Source of the DNA: an uncultured Lachnospiraceae bacterium
Lineage (GTDB): Bacteria > Bacillota > Clostridia > Lachnospirales > Lachnospiraceae
Direction: 5' to 3'
Length of the DNA stretch: 64,000 bases
Assembly (NCBI GenBank): GCA_949051815.1
Contig: CARQVR010000006.1
Location: 55,734 to 119,733 of the forward strand
Part shown: positions 8,771-17,113 of the stretch, piece by piece
Position numbering within the stretch: position 1 is the stretch's first letter
Layout of the letters: every line of letters starts with the position of its first letter
Translations under genes and position numbers: made by a program
Notes under the pieces: model-generated
What the model was told of the DNA's origin: nothing
Databases searched by the model: none
The model's input: only the letters and a program-made list of their open reading frames with translations

Positions 8771-9862
8771 TTACGCCTCCTCTCTCTGCATACGAAGTCT
8801 GCGGATCTGACGTTTTTCCTGCAGCCGTCCGAACAACGCCTCATAGTCTATGGCAACAAGCAGCACGAACACGGATTGCAGCACCATGACCACCAGCCGG
8901 TTGGTTGACGTGGTACGCTCCATCTGGAAAGACCCCGCCTTCAACATGCCCCAGATCACGGAAATCAGAACCACCGCCAGCGGATTGTTTTTCGCGATGG
9001 AGGCGATCATAACGCCGTCCCATCCCAGATTCAGCGCGAAGGCGGGCCGGAACTTGCCAAAGGCTCCCGTCATCTCCGTGCCGCCGCACACGCCGCTGAT
9101 AAATCCACTGAGCAAAAATATCATGATAAAGGTTCTCTTGTAATTGATGCCGCCGTACCGGGAAAACCGCAGGTTCTCCCCCACCTGTTTCAGCTCGTAT
9201 CCCTTCACCGTATAGCGGTAGAGCAGATGAATCAGAATCGCAACGCCGATGGCGATGAAGAACGCCGAGGTTGCGCTCGTCTTAGGTATGATGACGGATA
9301 GCCTTGCGGTGGGAAGCATGTCCGGTGTCGCGATGGCATCCGCCAGCTCCGACGCGTCAAAGCCCATATACTTAAAGACGAGATACTCCGTAAAAAGGTT
9401 GGCCGCATAGTTTAACATCAGGGTACAAATCAGCTCGTTGACATGGAGCTTCAATTTCAGGATTGCGGGAATAAACGCAAAGGCCATACCCGCCAGACCG
9501 CCAATCAGAAGACAGACCGGTATATGCAGAAAGCGGGGCAGGGAAAGGGCCGATCCCGCAATCGCCGCAGCGAATGCGCCGAAGTACATCTGTCCCTCGA
9601 TTCCGCAGTTCCAAATACCGGATTTAAAGGCCACCACAGCGGCAATTCCCGTTATGATGCTCGGCGTCGCCCAGCGGATTGTGGTGCCGATGGCGCCGGG
9701 ACTTCCCACGGAGCCGACGACCATTGCCCGAAACGCTTCCACGGGACTGTTTCCCTGAGAGAGAATGATAAGCGCACCGGTCACCATAACAAGAATCACG
9801 GCAGTCACATATTTCAGTATTTCTAATTTTGCCGACAGCGTCAGCTTCCATTTTATCTTCAT
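8771..9862 (-). CDS. ABC transporter permease, nucleoside/BMP type (first subunit)
   Basis: This 363-residue membrane protein is of the YufP/NupP type. It opens with a basic segment and a hydrophobic helix, then TIRWATPSIITGIAAVVAFKSGIWNCGIEGQMYFG, a typical BPD_transp_2 stretch, and later GFISGVCGGTEMTG and NLGWDGVMIASIAKNNPLAV. I chose ATG 9862, with GGAGGG 5 nt upstream. An ATG at 9883 overlaps the ATPase stop (ATGA) and would add seven residues. The C-terminal tail (RRLRMQREEA) is basic and cytoplasmic. The gene is tightly packed with its operon neighbours. Confidence 0.9.
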   Translation of the reverse strand: MKIKWKLTLSAKLEILKYVTAVILVMVTGALIILSQGNSPVEAFRAMVVGSVGSPGAIGTTIRWATPSIITGIAAVVAFKSGIWNCGIEGQMYFGAFAAAIAGSALSLPRFLHIPVCLLIGGLAGMAFAFIPAILKLKLHVNELICTLMLNYAANLFTEYLVFKYMGFDASELADAIATPDMLPTARLSVIIPKTSATSAFFIAIGVAILIHLLYRYTVKGYELKQVGENLRFSRYGGINYKRTFIMIFLLSGFISGVCGGTEMTGAFGKFRPAFALNLGWDGVMIASIAKNNPLAVVLISVIWGMLKAGSFQMERTTSTNRLVVMVLQSVFVLLVAIDYEALFGRLQEKRQIRRLRMQREEA

Positions 9863-9879
9863 CACTACCCTCCATTGCT

Positions 9880-11394
9880 TCATTTCCCACCAAGCATATA
9901 TAATCCGACTGTCTTTTCATCCAGCTTGGGCGTGTTCTCCAGATCGGCGGCGATCCCGCCGTTGTACATGACGAGAATCCTGTCCGACAGCTCCATCACC
10001 TCGCCCAGCTCGTGGCTGACTAACAGCACAGATACGCCCTGCGCAGCGGCGTCAATGATCTTCTGCCAGATAAATTCGATGGCGCCCACGTCGATGCCAC
10101 GGGTCGGATCCTCGATGATGAGCAGATCATTGTTTTGTGCAAACTCCCGCCCCACAATGGTCTTCTGAATATTGCCGCCCGACAGATCGCCGATCTTATC
10201 ATGGATGTCCTGTACTTTTACCTGATAATTATCCACCACGGCGCCCGTGAAGTCTGCCGCCTCCTCCCTGTCAACCAGCCACGGAATCCTGAACTTGTGG
10301 GCCACATGATACCCCATAATACAGTTTTCAATCAGACTCCCGTTCACGTTGCAGCCGGTGGAAATGCGGTCCTGCGGCACATAGCCGATCCGCTTTTCCC
10401 GCTTCTGTCTCGGGGTCGCGGCGGTAATGTCCGCACCCTTGTAGGTGATGGTGCCGCCGGCGGGTGTGCGCAGGCCGAAAATCGCCTCGATCAGCTCGCC
10501 CTGTCCAGAACCGGCCACACCCGCGATGCCGAGTATTTCTCCTCTGCGGACGGAAAAGGACACGTCCTTCACTTTCTTCGCCCCGTCGCTGCCAAGCGCA
10601 CTCAGACGGTCGACGGTCAGAATCGGCTCTTCTATTTTCTTTTCCGGCTTTCTGGTGTTAAAAAGCACCTGCCGCCCCACCATCAGATTGGCAAGCCCGT
10701 GCTCGTCCGTCTCCTCCGGCCGCAGATTTCCCGTTACCGTACCGTTTTTTAACACCGTAATATAATCCGAAATCTCCATCACTTCCTTGAGCTTGTGGGT
10801 AATCAGAATCACCGTTTTTCCCTGCTTCGTCAGATAGCGTATGGCGCGGAACAGCCCCTCAATGCCCTGCGGCGTGAGCACGGACGTGGGTTCGTCCAGA
10901 ATAATAATTTCCGCGCCCTTGTAGAGCACCTTGACAATCTCCACCTGCTGCAAAAGCGACACGGGAAGCTCTGACACCCGTTTTTCGAGAGGCACGGAAA
11001 ACCCGTATTTTTCGGCGATCTCCGTGATATCTTTCGCAGCCCGCTTCTGATCCAGAAAGCAACCGTACTTTTTCGTCTCAAACCCCATCATCAGATTTTC
11101 CAGCACCGTCAGCTCGGGAAAAAGCATGAACTCCTGATGCACCATGCCGATGCCGCACTTGGTGGCGTCGTTGGGACTTCGGAAAACAACCCGCTTTCCC
11201 TCCACATGGATCTCACCGCGGTCAGGCTTATAGATCCCGGAAATAATATTCATCAGGGTGCTCTTGCCCGCCCCGTTCTCACCGATCACGGAGTGGACGG
11301 TACCGCGTCTCACGCTGAGGGTAACGTCGTCGTTGGCGGTGAGCCTGCCGAAGTATTTACTGATATGCTTTGCCTCCAGAATCATGTCTCCCAT
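9880..11394 (-). CDS. Sugar/nucleoside ABC transporter ATPase with two ABC cassettes
   Basis: This 504-residue tandem ATPase is of the RbsA/YufO type. Cassette 1 has Walker A GENGAGKST, the Q-loop in GMVHQEFML and Walker B IIILDEPTSVLT. Cassette 2 has a degenerate Walker A-like GVAGSGQGEL, signature LSGGNIQKTIVG and Walker B LLIIEDPTRGIDVGA. Degeneracy of the second site is usual in this family. ATG 11394 is preceded by AGGAGG at 9 nt; the frame extends to 11433 without support. It powers the two permeases that follow in the operon. A hairpin at 11464-11500 separates it from the binding-protein gene. Confidence 0.93.
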   Translation of the reverse strand: MGDMILEAKHISKYFGRLTANDDVTLSVRRGTVHSVIGENGAGKSTLMNIISGIYKPDRGEIHVEGKRVVFRSPNDATKCGIGMVHQEFMLFPELTVLENLMMGFETKKYGCFLDQKRAAKDITEIAEKYGFSVPLEKRVSELPVSLLQQVEIVKVLYKGAEIIILDEPTSVLTPQGIEGLFRAIRYLTKQGKTVILITHKLKEVMEISDYITVLKNGTVTGNLRPEETDEHGLANLMVGRQVLFNTRKPEKKIEEPILTVDRLSALGSDGAKKVKDVSFSVRRGEILGIAGVAGSGQGELIEAIFGLRTPAGGTITYKGADITAATPRQKREKRIGYVPQDRISTGCNVNGSLIENCIMGYHVAHKFRIPWLVDREEAADFTGAVVDNYQVKVQDIHDKIGDLSGGNIQKTIVGREFAQNNDLLIIEDPTRGIDVGAIEFIWQKIIDAAAQGVSVLLVSHELGEVMELSDRILVMYNGGIAADLENTPKLDEKTVGLYMLGGK

Positions 11395-11463
11395 AACCAA
11401 ATACCTCCTCATCGCAATTTCCTGTCGGAACAAAAAACGTCACAATTTCCTAATGAAGGAATA

Positions 11464-11500
11464 AAACCTCCGGCGGCGCGGAAATGCCCTCCGGAGGTTT
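11464..11500 (-). terminator. Intra-operon attenuating hairpin between binding protein and ATPase
   Basis: On the minus strand AAACCTCCGG and CCGGAGGTTT (10-bp perfect arms) flank a 17-nt loop and are followed by TTATTCC. The position, directly after the binding-protein stop and before the ATPase, fits partial termination or 3'-end protection that raises the amount of binding protein over membrane components. Confidence 0.7.
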
Positions 11501-11504
11501 CCCA

Positions 11505-12590
11505 TTATTCGGCCATATCCTTCGTGACGTCAATCTCCCCTGCGCCTATGCCGTCAACCACATCCTTCACGGTTGTTTGAAGCGCCTCCGGCAGATTGTT
11601 AAATTCAATATCCGTATACAGTGACAAGCCGTAGGAAAGACCGTACACCTTGTCTCCGCTCTCAAAAGTTCCCTTGAAGGAAGCGTCTCCCTCCATGTAG
11701 AGCGCCTCGTCGATGGGCTTAAGCGCAGACCAGATCACGCAGTCGCTGACGTCGCCCTGATAATCGTCGCTTCCGATACACTTGATGCCCATTTCCTCAC
11801 AGCCGGAGATCACGCCAAGACCACTCTGGGAGGCGGACTGGAAAATCAGATCCACGCCCTCATTCTGAATCATCAGTTTGGCCACCTCCTGCCCCTTGAC
11901 CGGATCCTGATCGTCGCCCACATAAGCCACCGCAACTTCCACGGAAGGATCGGCATAGTGCACGCCGTTGATGTAGCCGTCGCGGAACTTCCTGCTGACG
12001 GGGCGGTCGGCATGGGCGATAAATCCTACCTTTTTCTTCTCCGTCGTATTGGCCGCCACAACACCGGCTATAAAAGCAGCCTCGGAAGGGTCAACGGACA
12101 CGGAGCTGACATTCGGCTCGTCGGTTTCCATATCCACGTCGCAGAGCACGAAATCGGTATCCGGGTATTCCGGCGCCAGTCTGAGCGCTATTTCGGACAG
12201 ATCGCCCCACATCAGGTACACCGGATTCGCCCCCATATCCGCCATCGCGCGGACCTGATCTTCATACTCCGCGCTGTCAAGTGTCTCCACGGTCCGAAGC
12301 GTTGCGCCCTGCTCTGCGGCCAGTCTGTCAAGACCTTTGATGGAGAGCGCGATAAAGGGATCTCCCACCGTGGCAGGCACAAGAAGACCGATGGTCTTTT
12401 CCCCGTCCTTTGCAGCCGGTTCGATTTCGGGAGCCTGCGCATCCGGTTCAGACGTTTCCGCCGCTCCTGTCTCTGCACCTGCCCCGGCAGCAGGCGGCTC
12501 CGGCAGTTCCGGTTTGGAACCGCATCCGGCCAGACATCCGGCCATCATTGCCATGGTCAATAAAGCTGCTGTCATTTTCTTCTTCATCAT
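11505..12590 (-). CDS. BMP-family substrate-binding lipoprotein
   Basis: This 361-residue lipoprotein has signal sequence MMKKKMTAALLTMAMMAGCLAGC with lipobox LAGC. A Pro/Glu/Ala-rich linker follows, up to about residue 60. The mature part starts KTIGLLVPATVGDPFIALSIKGLDRLA and contains VSSVSVDPSEAAFIAGVVAANTT and VGFIAHADRPVSRKFRDGYINGV, typical of BMP/PnrA-type nucleoside-binding proteins. DLIFQSASQSGLGVISGCEEMGIKCIGSD is the hinge-proximal region. It should capture a nucleoside or ribosylated compound outside the membrane for the ABC transporter encoded downstream. A second ATG at 12587 has slightly better spacing to AGGAAGG. Confidence 0.9.
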   Translation of the reverse strand: MMKKKMTAALLTMAMMAGCLAGCGSKPELPEPPAAGAGAETGAAETSEPDAQAPEIEPAAKDGEKTIGLLVPATVGDPFIALSIKGLDRLAAEQGATLRTVETLDSAEYEDQVRAMADMGANPVYLMWGDLSEIALRLAPEYPDTDFVLCDVDMETDEPNVSSVSVDPSEAAFIAGVVAANTTEKKKVGFIAHADRPVSRKFRDGYINGVHYADPSVEVAVAYVGDDQDPVKGQEVAKLMIQNEGVDLIFQSASQSGLGVISGCEEMGIKCIGSDDYQGDVSDCVIWSALKPIDEALYMEGDASFKGTFESGDKVYGLSYGLSLYTDIEFNNLPEALQTTVKDVVDGIGAGEIDVTKDMAE

Positions 12591-12615
12591 TTACCTTCCT
12601 CCCTTTTGGTCTCTG

Positions 12616-14031
12616 TCAATTGGTTTCTGTATATTGCATGACGGCGTTCAGCGTTTTTTCCGATAACGATGTAATCGACTGGCTTTCCATCGTTCTGACA
12701 TATGTGTCAAGCTGGTCTTTCAGGGGCGCGGTAAACTTCTGATCGAGTGCGCCCGCTCCCAGCATAACGCCGTAAGCATGTCCGATGGGGCCGCCGGTAC
12801 AGTCATTGTCCTGCCCTGCCATCATCAATACCGTCATTGCCTTCTGGAAGTCATTTCCGGCAAACCAGACTGCCGCCACCTCCGCCGCAAGATTCGGGTA
12901 AGTATGTACCCAGTTATATTTTTTGTACTTTTCCTCGCACAGCTCACACGCCTGTCTGTAATTGTCCGACGCTTCACAGGCTTTGTAAGCAAAATCCAGA
13001 ACCGCGTACAGCTCGCTGTCCTTCGGAATCGCCCGGACCGCTTTGTCGAGAACCACCCGCATATCCGTCTCCACATAGGCCATGGATACGATCACCGCAT
13101 TAAAGACCTCCCCCAGAATGCCGTTGTTGTGATGGGAAATTCTCCCGTCCTTCCAGGCAAGCTGCGCGGCCTTCCGGGGATTGCCCGGCGCCAGCGCGCC
13201 ACAGACAGCCGCGCGCATCGCGGCGCCGATCATCTCCCGGTAGGGGTTGGCGAGATATCCGCTCTCCGGCGGATAAATTCCCTGACGCAGATGGTTTAAC
13301 GCCACCTCCTCCGCCGTGTAGGCAAACGGAATATAACCTACCCAGCGGTCCGCGATATCCTCTGAGTCGACCTCAAAGCCTTTTTCGCAGAAGGCGTCCA
13401 GAAGCGCCAGTTCAAAGGTAATGTCGTCGTTTAACGTCTCCGGCGGCTTCACATAATCGGTAATCTCACCGAACACCTCCCAGATTCTCGATGATTTGAA
13501 GCCCTCCACAGCGGTTCCCAGCGCGGAACCTATGATCTCACCCAGCCATCCGCCGTGGATCTGGTCAAAAAGCCGCTCCCTGTCAGGCAGGCAGTAATCG
13601 GGATAGACCGGCAGCTCCACCGCCTTTTCATACTGTTCAAAACTCTCATAGACCGTATAATCCCAGTAAGGGTGTCCCGGAATCTTTTCCGCCTCCGCCA
13701 GCGCCTTAAACACTCTGGCATTGATGATCTGCAGCCGGATCAGCTCCTCCTTTTCTATGGCGTCGAATGCCTCGGGAATCAGCCGCTCCGCCGCCTCCAC
13801 ATCGTAACCCATGCGCTGCATACTGGAGATGGCGCCCAGCATTTTGGAGTAGGGCGCCCTGGATTCCGGCAGGGGTTTTTCCCATGCGCCTTTTCCGCTT
13901 TCCAGCATCTGCGCCGCTTCCTCCAGCATCTTCCCTTCCAGAAGTCCGTCCCACTGGATCAAATCCGTTCTGTCTTTTACGGGCACCGCCCGACAGAACA
14001 TTTCGTAATCGTATTCCCACGCGTGTTTCAT
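12616..14031 (-). CDS. ADP-ribosylglycohydrolase-fold protein with long N-terminal extension
   Basis: This 471-residue protein is of the DraG/ARH fold. The catalytic part begins near residue 157 with IHGGWLGEIIGSALGTAVEG. The metal sites are N201-D202-D203-I-T205 (usual form TDDT) and D408-N-D410-C-T412 in AGQDNDCTGGPIG (usual form GDTDT), so most ligands are kept with a Thr-to-Asn change at the first site. About 150 N-terminal helical residues lie outside the usual domain. It overlaps the ribokinase gene by ATGA and is followed 25 nt later by the nucleoside-binding lipoprotein. The context suggests cleavage of an imported N-riboside, giving ribose for the kinase, rather than removal of ADP-ribose from proteins. 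That is inference. Confidence 0.88.
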   Translation of the reverse strand: MKHAWEYDYEMFCRAVPVKDRTDLIQWDGLLEGKMLEEAAQMLESGKGAWEKPLPESRAPYSKMLGAISSMQRMGYDVEAAERLIPEAFDAIEKEELIRLQIINARVFKALAEAEKIPGHPYWDYTVYESFEQYEKAVELPVYPDYCLPDRERLFDQIHGGWLGEIIGSALGTAVEGFKSSRIWEVFGEITDYVKPPETLNDDITFELALLDAFCEKGFEVDSEDIADRWVGYIPFAYTAEEVALNHLRQGIYPPESGYLANPYREMIGAAMRAAVCGALAPGNPRKAAQLAWKDGRISHHNNGILGEVFNAVIVSMAYVETDMRVVLDKAVRAIPKDSELYAVLDFAYKACEASDNYRQACELCEEKYKKYNWVHTYPNLAAEVAAVWFAGNDFQKAMTVLMMAGQDNDCTGGPIGHAYGVMLGAGALDQKFTAPLKDQLDTYVRTMESQSITSLSEKTLNAVMQYTETN

Positions 14032-14972
14032 TTGTATTCTCTCCTTTCCTGCTCAGGTAACCGCGAGCCGCCCGCCTTCACCCGCTCCATCTCCTCACAG
14101 ACCTCATTAAAATCCGGAATACCCGGCGCCGCGCCGTGCCTGCCCACAGAAATGGCGCTCGCCATGGCCGCGTACTCCATCGTTTCCCTTGGCGGTCTGC
14201 CCGCCGCGATTCCGGCTAAAAAGTAGCCTGTGAAAGTGTCTCCCGCGCCTGTGGTGTCAACTGTCTTTGCCGGAAAAATTCCCTGAAAAAACGACTCTTT
14301 CCCGTCCACATAGCAGGAGCCTCTGCTACCCAGCGTCAGCACCAGAACAGTCTGTGGATATTTCTGCCGCAGCCTTTCCAGAATGATCTGCGCATCCTCC
14401 GCGTCCGTGTCCGCAAGCTGCCTGCCCTCCACCTCGTTGAGAATGAGATAGTCCACCTTCCGCAAATCGCACTGCCCGATGCCGCTTCCTATGGGGGAAG
14501 GGTTAAATACCACCGTCATCCCTTTCTCACTGCCCTGCTCTATGGCGTAGGCCACATTGGAAATCTCATTCTGTAAAAGAAGCATATCTCCCGGTTCAAA
14601 GTGCGACAAAACGCTGTCTATGTACGCCGGCGTCACGTCGCTGTTGGCGCCCCCGAAGATGGTGATTTTATTCTGTCCCTCGGGATCCACATGTATCACC
14701 GCGTGGCCGGACGGCCTGCCGCTTTCCCTGATCAGTTCTGTCCGCACGCCCGCTGCCGCCAAAGTATCTGACAGGATGCCCCCGTCAGGCCCCACGCAGC
14801 CTGCATGATACACCTGCGCACCCGCCTTCGCCAGCGCAATGGACTGGTTCAGCCCCTTCCCGCCGCAAAACTCTCCGTAGGTTTTCGCCGGAATGGTTTC
14901 ACCCGCCGCCGCGTAATGTTCTACACTGTATATTTTGTCAATATTCAGAGAACCGAGATTCAGAATTTTCAT
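14028..14972 (-). CDS. Ribokinase-like PfkB sugar kinase
   Basis: This 314-residue PfkB kinase starts MKILNLGSLNIDKIYSVEHY. Family motifs are intact: FCGGKGLNQSIALAKAG (PfkB signature 1) and VDTTGAGDTFTGYFLAG (signature 2 with the catalytic Asp and anion hole). AIGLING-like dimer-lid strands are present in the first third. Start ATG 14972 has GGAGGTAAAC directly upstream; ATG 14984 does not. It is the first gene of the minus-strand operon and presumably phosphorylates the sugar released by the next gene product. Whether the sugar is ribose or another pentose or hexose is unknown. Confidence 0.9.
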   Translation of the reverse strand: MKILNLGSLNIDKIYSVEHYAAAGETIPAKTYGEFCGGKGLNQSIALAKAGAQVYHAGCVGPDGGILSDTLAAAGVRTELIRESGRPSGHAVIHVDPEGQNKITIFGGANSDVTPAYIDSVLSHFEPGDMLLLQNEISNVAYAIEQGSEKGMTVVFNPSPIGSGIGQCDLRKVDYLILNEVEGRQLADTDAEDAQIILERLRQKYPQTVLVLTLGSRGSCYVDGKESFFQGIFPAKTVDTTGAGDTFTGYFLAGIAAGRPPRETMEYAAMASAISVGRHGAAPGIPDFNEVCEEMERVKAGGSRLPEQERREYK

Positions 14973-14997
14973 GTTTACCTCCATCTTCCACCTTTTG

Positions 14998-15011
14998 GGA
15001 AATTATTTTCC
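14998..15011. promoter_or_regulatory. Candidate operator GGAAA-N4-TTTCC
   Basis: A 14-nt dyad (GGAAATTATTTTCC) lies between the operon's -10 and the ribokinase ribosome binding site, about 15 nt downstream of the expected transcription start. That is a plausible repression site for the divergently encoded LacI-type protein. Only the symmetry and position support this. Confidence 0.35.
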
Positions 15012-15031
15012 GAAACAGTTTTCTTGTTCAT

Positions 15032-15060
15032 AAGATACCATTGGCAGATGCCTTTGTCAA
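15032..15060 (-). promoter_or_regulatory. Strong promoter of the riboside operon
   Basis: On the minus strand TTGACA (15060-15055) and TATCTT (15037-15032) are spaced by exactly 17 nt. It heads the seven-gene run from the ribokinase to the AllA-like gene. Confidence 0.75.
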
Positions 15061-15123
15061 CAACTTTTGTACATTTTACATAATTTCCCTTTTTTGTACG
15101 CCATCCACCTTTCCCCGCGCCCC

Positions 15124-15152
15124 TTTTCATTTCTCCTCTTTTCCCTTATAAT
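15124..15152 (+). promoter_or_regulatory. Promoter of the LacI-PfkB regulator
   Basis: TATAAT (15147-15152) is perfect; TTTTCA (15124-15129) is a weak -35 at 17 nt. The expected 5' leader is very short, with AGGAGGG about 15 nt before the start codon. Confidence 0.55.
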
Positions 15153-15176
15153 GGACTCAAAAAGGAGGGCGGCGGT

Positions 15177-17069
15177 ATGAATATACGCGAGCTTGCGAAG
15201 CTGGCCGGTGTTTCGGCTTCCACGGTTTCCAAGATTATGAACAACAAGGACAGCAGCATAAGTCCCTCTACGAGAGAGCGCGTACTGCAAATTGCAAAAC
15301 AGTACAATTACCAGTCATACTCTTCCCTGATCGAGAAGGGCACGACGACGCTGACGCTTGGCGTGGTGTTTCGCTCCGCCTCCACCATGAACCTGACTCT
15401 GGACGGCATTCTCCATGCCGCGCAGGAAGCCGGATATACCATTCTGCTCAGGGAGAGCGGCAATGACTCAGAACGGGAAGCCCAAAACCTTTCCGTGCTC
15501 TGCTCCCATCATGTGGACGGTCTGATCTGGGAATTTGTGAACAAGGACAGCGAAAAAAACATACCGTTTCTTGAAAGACATGAGATTCCCACGGTTATTT
15601 TTCACTCGGAGCATGGAAATGCTGTCAATATAGACTATGAAGAGGCGGGGCGTCAGGCCGCCCTGACGCTGGTGAACGCCGGCCACACGGCCATCGCCTG
15701 TATCAATGCGCCGGTTCCCGGAAGGGAGGCTTTTACCAACGGCTATCAGAAGTGTCTGTTTGAAAACCATATTCCGCTGGATGAGGCGTTTATCTTTGCG
15801 CAGATCGACGGCCAGTTAATGCAGAAAATCGCGTCCCACACGATCAGCGGCGTAGTCAGCGCACACTACGAAACGGCGGCAAGACTGTACGACGCCGTCA
15901 GAAAGCTGCGCTACGAGCTGCCCTACGACGTGTCCATTGTCTCCCTGCGGGATGAATCCATAACGCCGGATGTGCTGCGCCAGCTCTCCACCTTCACGAT
16001 CCCCCACTATGCCTACGGAGAATACCTGTGTGAAAGACTTGTGGGACAGATCGAACGGGGGGAAAATACGCCGCCCGCTTTCCGAAGGGCAATACAGCTT
16101 GACAGCGAAAGCACCGTGGGCATCCCGCATAACAGTCACTCCAAAAAGATCACGGTCGTAGGCAGCATCAATATCGACAACTATCTCAAGATGGACGCGC
16201 TGCCACGGACCGGCATGACCGTAAGCTCCTCCCTGTCCGCCTCCTATGTGGGCGGCAAGGCCATCAATCAGGCCATCGGCGCCGCCAGACTGGGACAGCG
16301 GGTTTCCGTGATCGGGCGGCTTGGAAACGACGTGGACTCCGACACTGTCTATCGGGCGTTAAACATGGCCGGCGTGGACTCTATGGGGGTGAAACGCTGT
16401 TCCGGGCACAAGACCGGTCAGGCCTATATTTTTGTACAGAGAGACGGCGATTCCATGATTTCCATTCTGTCGGGAGCCAACGCTACGCTGCTGCCGCAGG
16501 ACATCAGGGAAGCCGGACGGGTATTTGAAAACGCCGCCTTCTGCCTTGTGCAGACGGAAATCCCCATAGAAACCGTGGCGGAAACCTGCCGGATCGCCAG
16601 AAAACACGGCGCACAGACCATCCTGAAGCCCGTGGCCTGCGGCGAACTGCCCGCAGACCTTCTCCGCAATGTGGATATCCTCATTCCCAACAGGGCGGAG
16701 CTTGACGCCATCTGTCCTGCCGCCGGTGATTTAGAATCGCAGGCGGCGCAGCTTCTGGACGCGGGCGTCGGCACTGTCATCGTGACGCTCGGCACAGAAG
16801 GGTGTTTTCTAAAGACAGCGCAGGAAAGCGCGTATTTCCCTGCCGTCCCCTTCGATGTGGTGGACGCCTCGGGCGCGGCGGACGCGTTTATCAGCGCGCT
16901 TGCCTCCTATCTGCTGGAGGAACGTTCTCTGCACACAGCCATCAGAATCGCCTCCTATGCGGCCGGTTTTACGATCTCGAGGGAAGGCGTGACCTCGTCG
17001 CTGGTGGACAAGAATACGCTGGAATCCTTTATAATGCAGAGGGAACCGGAGCTTTTACAGATTAATTGA
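15177..17069 (+). CDS. LacI-family repressor fused to a PfkB-type kinase domain
   Basis: This 630-residue protein fuses two families. Residues 1-50 are a LacI headpiece (IRELAKLAGVSASTVSKIMNN). About 57-315 is a periplasmic-binding-like sensor (TLTLGVVFRSAS, HHVDGLIWE, GVVSAHYETAARLYD). From about 323 a full PfkB domain follows (KKITVVGSINIDNY, YVGGKAINQAIGAARLG). The second PfkB signature is altered: D563-ASGAAD, so the anion-hole GAGD reads GAAD at 566-569, with the catalytic Asp kept. It is divergent from an operon that encodes an intact PfkB kinase. The likely role is a repressor that reads the operon's sugar or phosphosugar through either sensor. Kinase activity is uncertain. Confidence 0.92.
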   Translation: MNIRELAKLAGVSASTVSKIMNNKDSSISPSTRERVLQIAKQYNYQSYSSLIEKGTTTLTLGVVFRSASTMNLTLDGILHAAQEAGYTILLRESGNDSEREAQNLSVLCSHHVDGLIWEFVNKDSEKNIPFLERHEIPTVIFHSEHGNAVNIDYEEAGRQAALTLVNAGHTAIACINAPVPGREAFTNGYQKCLFENHIPLDEAFIFAQIDGQLMQKIASHTISGVVSAHYETAARLYDAVRKLRYELPYDVSIVSLRDESITPDVLRQLSTFTIPHYAYGEYLCERLVGQIERGENTPPAFRRAIQLDSESTVGIPHNSHSKKITVVGSINIDNYLKMDALPRTGMTVSSSLSASYVGGKAINQAIGAARLGQRVSVIGRLGNDVDSDTVYRALNMAGVDSMGVKRCSGHKTGQAYIFVQRDGDSMISILSGANATLLPQDIREAGRVFENAAFCLVQTEIPIETVAETCRIARKHGAQTILKPVACGELPADLLRNVDILIPNRAELDAICPAAGDLESQAAQLLDAGVGTVIVTLGTEGCFLKTAQESAYFPAVPFDVVDASGAADAFISALASYLLEERSLHTAIRIASYAAGFTISREGVTSSLVDKNTLESFIMQREPELLQIN

Positions 17070-17113
17070 TTCGTGAAAATAAATGGTAACAGAAGGAGGA
17101 TTATAAAAAGAAT

